64,000 nucleotides of DNA from an uncultured Eubacteriales bacterium (GCA_910580045.1 CAJTXF010000001.1:4549-68548), one strand, 5' to 3'. Numbered from the stretch's first letter, positions 21,797-31,098 are shown. The notes: generated from the sequence alone by a model not told the origin. Numbers and translations are program-made.

Positions 21797-23386
21797 ATGA
21801 ACTTTCTCTATACCTACCTGTGGTGCTTTTTCATCTACGCCTTTTTGGGCTGGTGCGGTGAGGTGGCCTATGCTGGGGCCATTGAGCGGCGCTTTGTCAA
21901 CCGGGGCTTTCTCAACGGCCCAGTCTGCCCTATTTATGGGGTAGGCGTGGCAGTGATTGCCTTTTTTATGCGTCCTTTCAGCAACAGCCTGGCAGCGCTG
22001 ATTATTGGCTCTATGATTCTGGGCTCAGCGCTGGAATGGCTGGCCGGGTGGCTGCTGGAAAAAATCTTCCGCCAAAAGTGGTGGGATTACTCTGACGAGC
22101 CCCACAACCTAAACGGCTACATCTGCCTGAAATTCTCTGTGCTCTGGGGCTTTGCCGGGGCAGTGGTGGTGCGCTTTGTGGTGCCTGCCACTGCCCGGCT
22201 GACAGGTATGCTCCCCCGCGGCCTGGGCTGGGTGCTGCTGGCTGTGATGGGCGGGCTTCTGCTGGCGGATTTGTCTGTAACAGTGGTGTCCATCATTGGC
22301 CTGAACCGGAAGCTGAAGGTGCTGGACTATGTGTCCCAGCGGCTGAAAACCGGCTCAGACAGGCTGGGCGAGGAGCTGTTTGAGCACGCTGCCGCTGCCC
22401 AGGAGAAAGCCGCGGCCTGGCAGCAGGACGCGGTCCGGCTGCGGGAGAAGTATGAGCAGAGCCTGCGGGCCAACCTGCTCCACCGCCGCCTGCTGAAAGC
22501 CTTCCCGGACCTGCACTCTCTGCGCCATAACGAGCAGCTGGAGGAGCTGCGGCGCAGTATGGATTTGGTCCGCCGCCGCTCGAAAGACGCCATCCGCCGC
22601 CGGAACGAGGCTGCCACCGCTGCCTATGAGGAGCATCTGGCCCCGGGCCAGGAGAAGCCATTTGCCTATATGCTCTGCTATGAGAAGCTGTTCTGGATTT
22701 TCATGGCAGGCAATGTGGTGGGCTGGGCCCTGGAAACTATCTATGCCCTGATTATGCCGCCCCATCAGTTTGAGCTGCGGGTGAGCCTGGTGGTCGGGCC
22801 CTTCATCTTGGTATACGGCTTCGGCGCGGTGGCCATCACCCTGTTTTTGCGGAAGATGTACAACCAGCGGGACGCGCTTATCTTTATTGCCAGCATGGTG
22901 CTGGGCGCCTCTTTTGAGTATCTGTGCAGTCTCTTCCAGCAGATGGCCTTTGGCAGCGTTTCCTGGGAGTACAGCGGCACTGCCCTGAACGTGGGCGGCC
23001 GCACGAACCTGATGTATTCTGTGTTCTGGGGTGTGCTGGGGCTGGTGTGGGTCAAGGACTTGTATCCTGTGGTCTCCCGAAAGATTGAGAGTATCCCCAA
23101 AAAGCTGGGCCGGGGGCTGACTGTCTTCTTCACCCTGTTCATGGTCCTGGACATGGCAGTCTCAGCTGGAGCTGTGTACAGGCAGAATGAGCGGCTCAGC
23201 GGCGTACCGGCAGAAAATCCCGTACAGAGCTTTTTTGACGAAACCTTCCCGGATGAAGTGCTTCAGGTGATTTATCCCCATATGCAGTTTGTGGGAAGGC
23301 CCGAGGCGCCCCAGAAGCTGTTGTCCGGTGAAGCGGAGCCCCTATTGTACATAGGGCGGAGCGGCCACCTGCGGAAAATATTTTGA
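21797..23386 (+). CDS. Duplicated CmpB-like (putative ABC-transporter type IV, PF06541) membrane protein
   Basis: The protein has 529 residues and two membrane modules. Module 1 (about 1-160) begins FIYAFLGWCGEVAYAG and has the family pattern FVNRGFLNGPVCPIYGVG. Module 2 (about 290-450) repeats it in weaker form: GNVVGWALETIYA, LVVGPFILVYGFG and LGASFEYLCSLFQQ. Between them, residues about 175-285 are highly charged with heptad-like Leu spacing and Arg-rich stretches (RRSMDLVRRRSKDAIRRR), likely a cytoplasmic coiled coil. The biochemical role of the family is not established. GGAGGG is at 21781-21786. Confidence 0.8.
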   Translation: MNFLYTYLWCFFIYAFLGWCGEVAYAGAIERRFVNRGFLNGPVCPIYGVGVAVIAFFMRPFSNSLAALIIGSMILGSALEWLAGWLLEKIFRQKWWDYSDEPHNLNGYICLKFSVLWGFAGAVVVRFVVPATARLTGMLPRGLGWVLLAVMGGLLLADLSVTVVSIIGLNRKLKVLDYVSQRLKTGSDRLGEELFEHAAAAQEKAAAWQQDAVRLREKYEQSLRANLLHRRLLKAFPDLHSLRHNEQLEELRRSMDLVRRRSKDAIRRRNEAATAAYEEHLAPGQEKPFAYMLCYEKLFWIFMAGNVVGWALETIYALIMPPHQFELRVSLVVGPFILVYGFGAVAITLFLRKMYNQRDALIFIASMVLGASFEYLCSLFQQMAFGSVSWEYSGTALNVGGRTNLMYSVFWGVLGLVWVKDLYPVVSRKIESIPKKLGRGLTVFFTLFMVLDMAVSAGAVYRQNERLSGVPAENPVQSFFDETFPDEVLQVIYPHMQFVGRPEAPQKLLSGEAEPLLYIGRSGHLRKIF

Positions 23387-23518
23387 GGCAGGCGGAAGCT
23401 GTGCCCTTTCGCGGAAAATAGGCAGACGAGATGCGGGCAAGACCTATTCCGCGGTTTCCAAAGCTGAATTCTCATAAACTGAGTATGGGAACAGGGCTTT
23501 ACAAATCCAAATAGAGCA

Positions 23519-23550
23519 AGCCCTGGGCAGGATGCCCAGGGCTGTTTTTC
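23519..23550. terminator. Bidirectional intrinsic terminator
   Basis: AGCCCTGGGCA (23519-23529) pairs exactly with TGCCCAGGGCT (23533-23543), followed by GTTTTTCTT on the plus strand. It lies between convergent genes. Confidence 0.88.
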
Positions 23551-23556
23551 TTCTGC

Positions 23557-25704
23557 TTATTTTCCTACAAACACCATCACAGACCTGGGGCCTATCCGGA
23601 AGCGGCTTCCCTCAAACACAGTGGCTCTCTGCTCCGCCTCCCAGGTGTTCACTGCCAGCTGCCAGTGCATGGACATGGGCAGGCTGGGCAAGGTCACTTC
23701 CAGCTCCTCCCAATAGGCATTCGAGGCCACATACACCACCTCTGAGCCCTCGTTCCGCTCATATCCGGCAAACATAACGCCCAGATACCGTTCATCGTCC
23801 CCAAAGGCTCCCTGGTGCCAGGGGTTCACCCCGTGGAAGCTGATGTCCGGCATTCCCATGGTCCCGCCGCTCAAATCCGTGCGCAGGACACGGTGCGCCT
23901 TGCGGAAAGCAATCATGTACTGGAAGAACCGGAACATATCCCCATACCGCTCCAGGCGCTCCCAGTCCAGCCAAGAGGTGATGTTGTCCTGACAATAGGC
24001 GTTGTTGTTGCCGAACTGGGTGTTGCAGAACTCGTCCCCAGCCAGGAACATGGGGATACCCCTGCTGCACATAAGCAGGGCAAAGGAGTTGCGAATCATC
24101 CGCATACGCAGCCGGTTCACCTCTGGGTCAGCGGTCTCGCCTTCGCAGCCGCAGTTCCAGCTGTAGTTGTTCCAGCAGCCGTCGGAATTGTCCCAGGCGT
24201 TTTGCTCATTGTGCTTGTCATTATAGGCAAACAAATCGTACAGGGTAAACCCATCGTGACAGGTAAGGAAGTTGACCGAGGCGTCCTTGCGGCCATGAGC
24301 ATCATAGATGTCCCGGGAGCCCGCGATACGCTGGGCAGCTGTGTTGGCTGTGCCCGGGTCTCCCTTAATATAACAGCGCATGTCGTCCCGATACTTCCCG
24401 TTCCACTCCGCCCAGCGGTTCCAGCTGGGGAAGCTGCCCACCTGGTAGAGCCCGCCCGCGTCCCAGGCCTCGGCAATGAGCTTTACATTGCCCAAAATAG
24501 GGTCAAAGGCCAGGGATTGGAGCAGGGGTGGCTTCTCCATAGGAGAGCCGTCCTCATTGCGGCCCAGAATGGAGGCCAAATCAAACCGGAAGCCATCCAC
24601 CCGGTAGGTGGTGACCCAGTAGCGCAGGCAGTCCAGAATCATCTGGTGGACAATGGGGTGGTTGCAGTTCAGGGTGTTGCCGCAGCCGCTGAAATTGTAA
24701 TAGTACCCGTCCGGGGTCAGCAGGTAATAGATATTGTTGTCAAAGCCCTTGAAGGAGAAGAAGGGGCCCTGCTCATTGCCCTCAGCGGTGTGGTTGAAGA
24801 CCACGTCCAGGTACACCTCAATGCCGTTTTCGTTTAACTCACGAATCAGCTTTTTTAGCTCGTTGCCCTCCCGGTTGTGCTCCGTGCTGGCGCTGTAGCT
24901 GGTGTTGGGGGCAAAAAAGCTGACCGTGCTGTAACCCCAATAGTTATAGAGCTTCTTCCCCTCATGCTCCCGGTAGTCCTGCATCTCGTCAAACTCAAAA
25001 ATGGGCATCAGCTCTACTGCATTGACCCCCAGCGCCTTGAGGTAGGGAATCTTCTCCCGCAGGCCCTCAAAAGTGCCAGGGTGCTTTACGCCAGAGGAGG
25101 CGTCCATGGTGAAGCCCCGTACATGCAGCTCGTAAATCACCAGGTCCTCCACAGGAATCATGGGCTGACGGAAATTTCCCCAGTCAAAGTCATCCTTCAC
25201 CACCCGGGCTTTATACTGCTGCATACCAGGCTGCTTTTCGCCCCACTCCCGCTGGCCGGTGACAGCCTTGGCGTAGGGGTCCAGCAGGTATTTGCTTCTG
25301 TCGAAAATCAGGCCCTTTTTGGGGTCATAGGGTCCGTCAACCCGATAAGCATACTCAAACTGGGCAATGTCCAGCTGGAAGACAATCATAGAGTATACAT
25401 TGCCAATCTTGTATTGCTCCGGGAAGGGAATCTCCCCATAGGGCTCATCCTCTCCAGAGCGGAACAGCACCAGAGAAATGCTGGTCGCGCCGTTGGAGTG
25501 CACGGTAAAGTTCACTCCGCCGGGAATGGCCGTGGCGCCGTTAATCTCGTAGAAGCCTGGCCGGATAGAGTAAGTGACCCCATTGCACTCATAAAAGTCC
25601 AGGGGAACCAGGTGGATATTCCTGGGCAGCTTCATACTGGCCAGGGTATCGGTTTTGTCCAGGGGGCGGGCGTCCAAAGAGCGGACGCGTCTATTCTCAT
25701 CCAT
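23557..25704 (-). CDS. glgX: Glycogen debranching enzyme / isoamylase-type glycosidase (GlgX-like)
   Basis: This GH13 enzyme hydrolyses alpha-1,6 branch points in glycogen or limit dextrins. The start chosen gives 715 residues; ATG codons at 25713 and 25752 are alternatives. A CBM48-like N-terminal domain (about 50-150) precedes the TIM barrel. GH13 motifs are DVVFNHTAEGNEQGP (region I), VDGFRFDLASILGR (nucleophile Asp), LIAEAWDAGGLYQVG (acid/base Glu) and LTCHDGFTLYDL (His-Asp of region IV). The C-terminal beta domain ends with RIGPRSVMVFVGK. It stands alone; no glycogen synthase genes are nearby. Confidence 0.92.
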   Translation of the reverse strand: MDENRRVRSLDARPLDKTDTLASMKLPRNIHLVPLDFYECNGVTYSIRPGFYEINGATAIPGGVNFTVHSNGATSISLVLFRSGEDEPYGEIPFPEQYKIGNVYSMIVFQLDIAQFEYAYRVDGPYDPKKGLIFDRSKYLLDPYAKAVTGQREWGEKQPGMQQYKARVVKDDFDWGNFRQPMIPVEDLVIYELHVRGFTMDASSGVKHPGTFEGLREKIPYLKALGVNAVELMPIFEFDEMQDYREHEGKKLYNYWGYSTVSFFAPNTSYSASTEHNREGNELKKLIRELNENGIEVYLDVVFNHTAEGNEQGPFFSFKGFDNNIYYLLTPDGYYYNFSGCGNTLNCNHPIVHQMILDCLRYWVTTYRVDGFRFDLASILGRNEDGSPMEKPPLLQSLAFDPILGNVKLIAEAWDAGGLYQVGSFPSWNRWAEWNGKYRDDMRCYIKGDPGTANTAAQRIAGSRDIYDAHGRKDASVNFLTCHDGFTLYDLFAYNDKHNEQNAWDNSDGCWNNYSWNCGCEGETADPEVNRLRMRMIRNSFALLMCSRGIPMFLAGDEFCNTQFGNNNAYCQDNITSWLDWERLERYGDMFRFFQYMIAFRKAHRVLRTDLSGGTMGMPDISFHGVNPWHQGAFGDDERYLGVMFAGYERNEGSEVVYVASNAYWEELEVTLPSLPMSMHWQLAVNTWEAEQRATVFEGSRFRIGPRSVMVFVGK

Positions 25705-25791
25705 TTTTCTCATCCCTTCTCCGGGCTTCTCCAGCAAGGAGTCCCAAAACATAAAATGATATTCCTATCTGGAACATGAGTATTTTTCTTC

Positions 25792-25817
25792 AAAAAATGC
25801 CCCTTTGGGGGCATTTT
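25792..25817 (-). terminator. Terminator of the second flagellar/chemotaxis operon
   Basis: On the minus strand AAAATGCCCC pairs with GGGGCATTTT (25794-25803 with 25808-25817), followed by a U-run encoded at 25792-25797. It lies about 40 bases past the stop of the HDOD protein. Confidence 0.85.
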
Positions 25818-25855
25818 CCTATCTATTCAAAGAATCTGTCAGCTTCAGCATGGCC

Positions 25856-27148
25856 TTACTGCTCTGCCTCAGCTTCTGTCTCCTCCTCTGCCTTAAGCGG
25901 CTTAGGGGCAGGCTCTTTAATCTGCTGCCAAGTGGCGTTCACAGATTCTGTACAGTTAAAATACACATTGGTCAGCACATGGGTGGGGATGGAGAGGGCC
26001 TGGGCATAGGCGGTAATCTCCGACCAATCCGCCTGCTCATAGCTGAGCACCAGGCTGAACAGCTGGCCGCAGCGGCCTTCCTTCTGGAGAAGCGCGGTCT
26101 TCACCTCGTCCGGCATGGGAACAGTGGAGAGTATCTCCTCCAAGGGCGCGTCAATCAGGTAATTCAGCGTGGAGAACATCCCCATCAGGTAAGCCTCCTG
26201 GCGGGAGATGGGCATATCCTTTAAGTAGGGCATCAGCTCGCTGCAGAAGTTCGCCCGCATAAAGCTGAGCTTGAGGAATTCCTCAGCAGACTCGTCAATC
26301 TCATTGTCCGTGTTGGTGCTGCTCAGCAGGTAAATCCACTGCTTGAGCTGGGCAATGCCCAAAGTCATAATGGCCTGCCGGATGGTGGTCACCCGGTGCT
26401 TGGTGGAGAAATACGCGGTGTTTGCAACCCGCAGAAGCCCGTAGCTCAAGGTTGCGTCCATGGAGATGATGTTCTCAATCTCCTCCATGTCCGGCTCCTC
26501 TTTCACCACAGCCACCATCAGGCGGAAGAAGTTGCTCTGCAGATACCCGCTGGAATGAGCCTTTGTGGCCATCTGCTTTGCCACATAAGAACCCTCCAAA
26601 GCCTCTACACCCAAATCAATGGCCTGGTCATAGAGCTCTTTGCTGTCAATTTCTGTGGCAATGACCTTCTTGTTCATGCTTCTGGCCAGGTTGACAATAT
26701 TTTTCACTGAGCTCTCGCTGGTGGTCTTGATATTCAGCTTAATATAGTCTATGAAGTCAATAAGGGACAAATACCGGGGAGCGAACTGAAACTCATTCAC
26801 AGCAATCTGATACCCATCTCTGGCATACTGCTGCACAAAGCGCAGGGCCAGCGGGTGGATGACCACACTGTCATCAATCTGGATGACCAGCTTATCCTTC
26901 TCAAAAAGGTTGGGGGTCTTCTTCATCAGCAGGGTTGTGGTAAAGGTCATAAAGTGCACCGCGTCTTTCAGCGATTTATCCACATTCTGCATCAGGAAGC
27001 TGTAGATGGTATCTGCCACGGCAAATTCGTTCACAGAGTCATCACTGTTGCCGTAGGCCTGGTTCTCACCACAATAGAGCAGCTCGTAAGCAGTAATCTG
27101 GTTTTTGCTGTTTTTAATGGGCTGCCGGACAATATACCGCTCTCTCAT
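25856..27148 (-). CDS. YuxH-type signalling protein: degenerate EAL plus HDOD domain
   Basis: The product has 430 residues. The N-terminal part (about 1-200) matches an EAL-like fold: RQPIKNSKNQITAYELLY at the start and DYIKLNI in the barrel. The catalytic DDFG loop is replaced (NEFQFAPRY), so c-di-GMP hydrolysis is unlikely. The HDOD domain follows (about 205-400), with LRVANTAYFSTKHRVTTIRQ, an output module common in chemotaxis and regulatory proteins. The C-terminus is Glu-rich. It is the last gene of the flgF-cheC-cheD-cheV unit, 11 bases after cheV, so it probably acts in motility signalling. Confidence 0.85.
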   Translation of the reverse strand: MRERYIVRQPIKNSKNQITAYELLYCGENQAYGNSDDSVNEFAVADTIYSFLMQNVDKSLKDAVHFMTFTTTLLMKKTPNLFEKDKLVIQIDDSVVIHPLALRFVQQYARDGYQIAVNEFQFAPRYLSLIDFIDYIKLNIKTTSESSVKNIVNLARSMNKKVIATEIDSKELYDQAIDLGVEALEGSYVAKQMATKAHSSGYLQSNFFRLMVAVVKEEPDMEEIENIISMDATLSYGLLRVANTAYFSTKHRVTTIRQAIMTLGIAQLKQWIYLLSSTNTDNEIDESAEEFLKLSFMRANFCSELMPYLKDMPISRQEAYLMGMFSTLNYLIDAPLEEILSTVPMPDEVKTALLQKEGRCGQLFSLVLSYEQADWSEITAYAQALSIPTHVLTNVYFNCTESVNATWQQIKEPAPKPLKAEEETEAEAEQ

Positions 27149-27159
27149 GTAAATCTCCC

Positions 27160-28116
27160 TTACTTCGCAGAGGTCTTCGCCGCTGCTTTAGCCTTCTCCG
27201 CCTCGCTCTTGCTCAGCAGGGCGTCCATCACGTTCACCAGCCGGCCAATCTCCGGCTTGCTCAGCTGCTCATTGGCGCCCAGCTCTTTGCCCTTGACCCG
27301 CATCTCTTCACTAATCAAAGACGAGAAGATGATAAGGGGGATATGCTTCATGGCCGGGTCATCTTTCACCAGCTTGGTCAGCCGGTGGCCGTCCATCTGG
27401 GGCATCTCAATATCCGTGACAATCAGCGCCGCATTCTGCTCTAAGCTGTCCTCCTTCTTGCACTCAGCCAGGTAGTTCCACAGCTCATGTCCATTGGGGA
27501 ACATCCGCAGGTTCACGTATCCAGCCTTGGTCAAGGACTCCTTAATCATATGGGACAGGAGGATGGAATCCTCTGCCACCAGAATGGGCATATTATTCCG
27601 CTCCCGGTGACCCAGCTCGTCAATCTCACTGATTTTGATGGAAGTCTCTGGGGCAATCTCTGCCACAATGCGCTCAAAGTCCAAAATGGTCACCAGTTCA
27701 TCGCCGCACTGGGCAATACCTGTGGCAATGCCATCGTTTCCGCCGCTGACAGTGGTATCCGGCTTCTGAATATCCTTCCAGGAAATCAGGCTGAGTCCTT
27801 CCACTGTGTGAACCCGGAAGGCAACGGTCATCTTATTAAAGCCTGTGAGGATAAACATATCCTTCTGCTTGGGCTCATGGTCGGGACAATCCAAAAAGCG
27901 GGGCAGGTTGATGACCGTAATCACCTCGTCCCGGGGCTTGAAAATACCCTCCACCGCCTCATGGGTATGGGGCATAAACTTGACCGGCTCTGAAATGGTA
28001 ATCTGCCGCACTTTCGCCACGTTGATACCATACAGCACACCGCCGATGGTAAAGCGCAGAATCTGTATTTCATTGGTGCCGGATTCCAAAAGGATTTCGT
28101 CCTTCAAAATGGCCAT
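27160..28116 (-). CDS. cheV: Chemotaxis coupling protein CheV
   Basis: CheV couples receptors to CheA and adapts through phosphorylation. The 318 residues comprise a CheW-like domain (about 15-160, with GVLYGINVAKVRQI and VINLPRFL) and a receiver domain (about 175-300). Receiver residues are intact: ILVAEDSI (acidic pair), IVTDIEMPQMDG (phospho-acceptor Asp), IIFSSL (Ser in the Thr position) and LSKPEI (Lys). The C-terminal tail is Ala/Lys-rich. GGAAAGGAG precedes the ATG. A 195-base gap with a hairpin separates it from cheD upstream. Confidence 0.95.
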   Translation of the reverse strand: MAILKDEILLESGTNEIQILRFTIGGVLYGINVAKVRQITISEPVKFMPHTHEAVEGIFKPRDEVITVINLPRFLDCPDHEPKQKDMFILTGFNKMTVAFRVHTVEGLSLISWKDIQKPDTTVSGGNDGIATGIAQCGDELVTILDFERIVAEIAPETSIKISEIDELGHRERNNMPILVAEDSILLSHMIKESLTKAGYVNLRMFPNGHELWNYLAECKKEDSLEQNAALIVTDIEMPQMDGHRLTKLVKDDPAMKHIPLIIFSSLISEEMRVKGKELGANEQLSKPEIGRLVNVMDALLSKSEAEKAKAAAKTSAK

Positions 28117-28311
28117 CTTTCCTGTCTCCTTTCCTGTTTCAGCTCATTGACCGCAGGGCCGCTGGAGACCCATATGCAGCAGGCACGCTTAAAATGGCGC
28201 CAACTGGCGGGAATAACCGCGGCGTTACCCGCGAAAGAAGCCTGCCTGGGGCAAACCTCTCACAGCTCATATTGTGTTATCTGTCAGGATATCTTCCCGA
28301 AATCCATCTGA
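28117..28311 (-). other. cheD-cheV spacer with palindromic segment
   Basis: No gene is seen. On the minus strand GCGGGTAAC...GGTTATTCCCGC can fold into a hairpin, and GGCAGGC / GCCTGC arms flank it about 65 bases apart. No terminator U-tract and no clear promoter is visible, so partial termination or mRNA processing between cheD and cheV is only a possibility. Confidence 0.4.
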
Positions 28312-28800
28312 CTACAGCACGATGTCCGCTTTCCCATAGCTGCGGATAGTCGCCCTGCCCGTGGCAGGGTCAAAGGAGAGGGTACGGGCCACAGAGCCGC
28401 CCACGTCTTCCGCCACCAGCCGGATATTTTCGGCCCGCAGCACTTTATGTACACTCTCAATATTCCTCTGCCCAATATTCCCCAGGCTTCCGTTGCCGGA
28501 GACAGCAAACATCTTCGCTCCGCCAGCCACCTTGGCCGAAATGCGGGCCCGCCTGGCCCCCTTGGCTTCCATCTGCCTGAGGGTTTCACGGATGCCGGTA
28601 TCCGCGTACTTCATTGTATTCTTCCGGCCTGTCTCCATGTTCAAGGGCAGCATAATGTGAATCAGCGCCGCCAGCCGTATGTTGGGGTCATACAGACAGA
28701 TACCGCAGCAGGAGCCCAACGCGTAAGTAATCAGCTCCTCGCCCTTTTGGGTCATTTTCATGTCAGCAATGCCTATTACAAGTTTTGAACCGCTAGCCAT
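28312..28800 (-). CDS. cheD: Chemoreceptor glutamine deamidase CheD
   Basis: CheD deamidates Gln residues of chemoreceptors and stimulates CheC phosphatase in Bacillus-type chemotaxis. It has 162 residues. The catalytic Cys and its surroundings are in TYALGSCCGICLYD (near residue 30), the catalytic His is in LIHIMLPL, and the conserved GGAKMF and GQRNIESV segments follow. Its ATG overlaps the cheC stop by eight bases (ATGGCTAG), a strong sign of translational coupling of the CheC-CheD pair. Confidence 0.95.
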   Translation of the reverse strand: MASGSKLVIGIADMKMTQKGEELITYALGSCCGICLYDPNIRLAALIHIMLPLNMETGRKNTMKYADTGIRETLRQMEAKGARRARISAKVAGGAKMFAVSGNGSLGNIGQRNIESVHKVLRAENIRLVAEDVGGSVARTLSFDPATGRATIRSYGKADIVL

Positions 28801-29419
28801 CTTCTACGCCCAGCTTTCTCAAAAGGAAATTGAGTGACCGAATATCAGGGGAAAGAATCAGGCGGCAGGGAAGTTCTCTCCCGTCGCAGTGGAAATTGCC
28901 CCCAATGGTCATCAGATAATCGGACTGCCCGCCGTACTCTGCCATGGGCACTGTCAAAATCGCGCCCTGCATATCCACTGTCAGGCTGGGCACGGTCAAG
29001 TCCACCTTCATGTCCGCCAATCCGGAGAGGGCATTGATAAAGGTGGATATCATAATATTGCCCACCTCCACCAAAGCGGACCTCTGCAGCTCGTCCAGCT
29101 CCCCGTAGTCCTCAATGGAGTGGGAGAGCATCCGGTCCAGAATAACATTGATAAACTCCAGCGGCTGCACAGAAAGCATGATACCATTCATCTGCCCGCC
29201 AATATGCACCAGCACCCCAGCGGTAACAGGCTCTGGGCCGCCAATCCATTCTATGGCCTCATTATAGCCCATAATGCGCACTTCCGGCAGGGTGATGCGA
29301 ACCGGGCAGCCCAGCATCCCGGAAAGAGCCGTGGCCGCGTTGCCAGTGCCGATGCTTCCAATCTCCCGCAGGGTGTCTATTTCTAAACTGCTTAAATCCT
29401 GATAATTTTTGATAACCAT
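28793..29419 (-). CDS. cheC: CheY-P phosphatase CheC
   Basis: CheC dephosphorylates CheY-P in the Firmicute adaptation system. It has 208 residues with two copies of the active-site helix: LREIGSIGTGNAATALSG (near residue 17) and ALVEVGNIMISTFINALSG (near residue 115). Both keep the Glu and Asn needed for catalysis. It lies 20 bases after the rod gene and overlaps cheD. FliY in this locus carries a related CheC-like domain. Confidence 0.95.
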   Translation of the reverse strand: MVIKNYQDLSSLEIDTLREIGSIGTGNAATALSGMLGCPVRITLPEVRIMGYNEAIEWIGGPEPVTAGVLVHIGGQMNGIMLSVQPLEFINVILDRMLSHSIEDYGELDELQRSALVEVGNIMISTFINALSGLADMKVDLTVPSLTVDMQGAILTVPMAEYGGQSDYLMTIGGNFHCDGRELPCRLILSPDIRSLNFLLRKLGVEDG

Positions 29420-29439
29420 CTCATACCCTCCACCAAACG

Positions 29440-30174
29440 TTATGTGCGCAGGCCGTTTACGGTCGTCTCTATTTCGTCAGAGGTCTGAATCATTTTCAAC
29501 GCATAGGTAAAAGAGCGCTGTGACTCAATCACCTTGGTCAGCTCATTGGCCAAGTCCACATTGGACTGCTCCAGCATCCGCTGAACCACCTTGCCGCTGC
29601 CAACGCGCAGCTGGCCGTTCTTCTCCACTGGGACAAAGCGGTTTTCGCCCACATTCTGCATCCCATTGGTGTTTACAAAGTCGAACACGCCCACTGGCTG
29701 GGCGGCATCTAATTTGTCTGGGTCAACCTCAATCAGCTGGCCTGTACGGCTCATGACAAACCGGCCCAAGCCGTCTGAGAGATACCAATGGGTTGTGGTA
29801 CCCCCATTGCCATCATCCAGCATATACTGGGACATGGTGAAGGAGCCGTCCCGGCTGTAGCTGTACTCCCCGGTTGCCGGGTCCCACAGGGCAAAGAAGC
29901 CGTCACCCTCAATGGCATAGTCCATGGCCCGGCCCGTGTCGGCAAAACCAGTGGCAGAGAAATCCGTGTCAGCGGACACCATATAGGCGCCGGTGCCCCG
30001 GGGCATCTCGTCCTGCTGGGCCCCGTTGATAAAGTCATACATCAAATCAGAGAAAACAGGGCGTTTGGCCTTAAAGCCGTAGTTGTTCACATTGGCGATA
30101 TTGTTGCCGTGCACGTTCAGCCGCGCCTGCTGCTGCCAGGCGCCCACGGCGGCGGTATAGAACGAGTGATTCAT
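29440..30174 (-). CDS. flgG: Flagellar hook-basal body protein, distal rod type (FlgG/FlhP-like)
   Basis: The product is an extracytoplasmic axial protein of 244 residues, secreted by the flagellar type III system. The N-terminal flagellar rod motif is LNVHGNNIANVNNYGFKAK and the C-terminal heptad motif is LEQSNVDLANELTKVIESQR. The internal VIEGDGFFALWDPATG and YSRDGSFTM segments are typical of the FlgE/F/G core. The N-terminus (NHSFYTAAVGAWQQQ) is atypical for FlgG. FlgF and FlgG are hard to tell apart by sequence here, so the symbol is tentative. It lies 17 bases after the paralogous gene. Confidence 0.82.
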   Translation of the reverse strand: MNHSFYTAAVGAWQQQARLNVHGNNIANVNNYGFKAKRPVFSDLMYDFINGAQQDEMPRGTGAYMVSADTDFSATGFADTGRAMDYAIEGDGFFALWDPATGEYSYSRDGSFTMSQYMLDDGNGGTTTHWYLSDGLGRFVMSRTGQLIEVDPDKLDAAQPVGVFDFVNTNGMQNVGENRFVPVEKNGQLRVGSGKVVQRMLEQSNVDLANELTKVIESQRSFTYALKMIQTSDEIETTVNGLRT

Positions 30175-30191
30175 TGGGACTTATCCCTCCC

Positions 30192-30950
30192 TTATTGCAT
30201 TCTGCCCAGGTCTGTGGCGGCATGGTTCATGACCTGGTCATACATCTTTGTCAGTGTGGCGGAGCTTTGATAAGCCCGCTGAGTGCTAATCATCTTCACC
30301 ATCTGCTGTACCAGCCCCACATTAGAGCGCTCCAGCATCCCGTGGTGAATCAGGGTGGCCCGGACCTCCGGCTGCTGGGCTCCAGCAGCGAACATGCCCA
30401 TGGGGTTCTTGGTCAGAGTGCCTGTATCCTCAAAGGCATAGATGCCAATCTGGCCCACATAGGCCCCGGCCTTGGTGTAGATCCGGCCATAGTCATCGGT
30501 GGTGATTTTGTCCGTCACCAGCAAAATCTCCTCCCCGTTCACATCCAGAACCCGGCCATGGTCCGGCAGGCCCAGATAGCCCTCGTCGTCCAGAGAGAAA
30601 TCACCTGCCCGGGTATACACCACGCCGTCCTCTGTCTGGATGGCGAAGAAGCCGTTCCCGTCATCATCAATGGCAAAATCCAGAGGCATGCCGGTCACAT
30701 CAAAGCTGCTCTGACTATAATCAGTATACAGCTGGCTGGGCACGGTGGCATAGCTCTGGCTGCCGATATCCTCATAATTCTTGTTTTTGTTCCCCACAAT
30801 GGTATACATTACCTCATCAAAGGTCTGGCCTGTAAAGCAGTCTGCCTTAAAGCCCGTGGTGGACACATTGGCCATATTGTTGGAGATGACATCCAGGTTC
30901 TTTCCGTGGGTAATCATCCCAGAGGCCAGATTGTAAAAGCCCTTGAACAT
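30192..30950 (-). CDS. flgF: Flagellar hook-basal body protein, rod type (FlgF/FlhO-like)
   Basis: This is a paralogue of the next gene, 252 residues. The N-terminal rod motif is LDVISNNMANVSTTGFKAD and the C-terminal one LERSNVGLVQQMVKMISTQRAYQ. The core has NGFFAIQTEDGVVYTRAGDF. These are the distal-rod signatures of FlgF/FlgG (FlhO/FlhP in Bacillus). It is the first gene of the second minus-strand unit, with an extended -10 upstream. The choice of FlgF over FlgG is tentative. Confidence 0.82.
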   Translation of the reverse strand: MFKGFYNLASGMITHGKNLDVISNNMANVSTTGFKADCFTGQTFDEVMYTIVGNKNKNYEDIGSQSYATVPSQLYTDYSQSSFDVTGMPLDFAIDDDGNGFFAIQTEDGVVYTRAGDFSLDDEGYLGLPDHGRVLDVNGEEILLVTDKITTDDYGRIYTKAGAYVGQIGIYAFEDTGTLTKNPMGMFAAGAQQPEVRATLIHHGMLERSNVGLVQQMVKMISTQRAYQSSATLTKMYDQVMNHAATDLGRMQ

Positions 30951-30986
30951 ACTGTCTCTTCCCCGCTTTCGTCTTCACTAGTAAGA

Positions 30987-30995
30987 ATTATATCA
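30987..30995 (-). promoter_or_regulatory. Extended -10 upstream of the flgF unit
   Basis: The minus strand reads TGATATAAT, about 37 bases before the start codon. The -35 region is poor, so this would be an extended -10 promoter, or activator dependent. Confidence 0.5.
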
Positions 30996-31098
30996 CATTG
31001 CGCTGGCATTTGCACTACTCAAACCAAAAAAATTTTGTTTTTTCCCTGGGGCCTTTCAAGCTGCCCTTGGCTGGCCGGGAAATTCTCCCCAAGACAGC

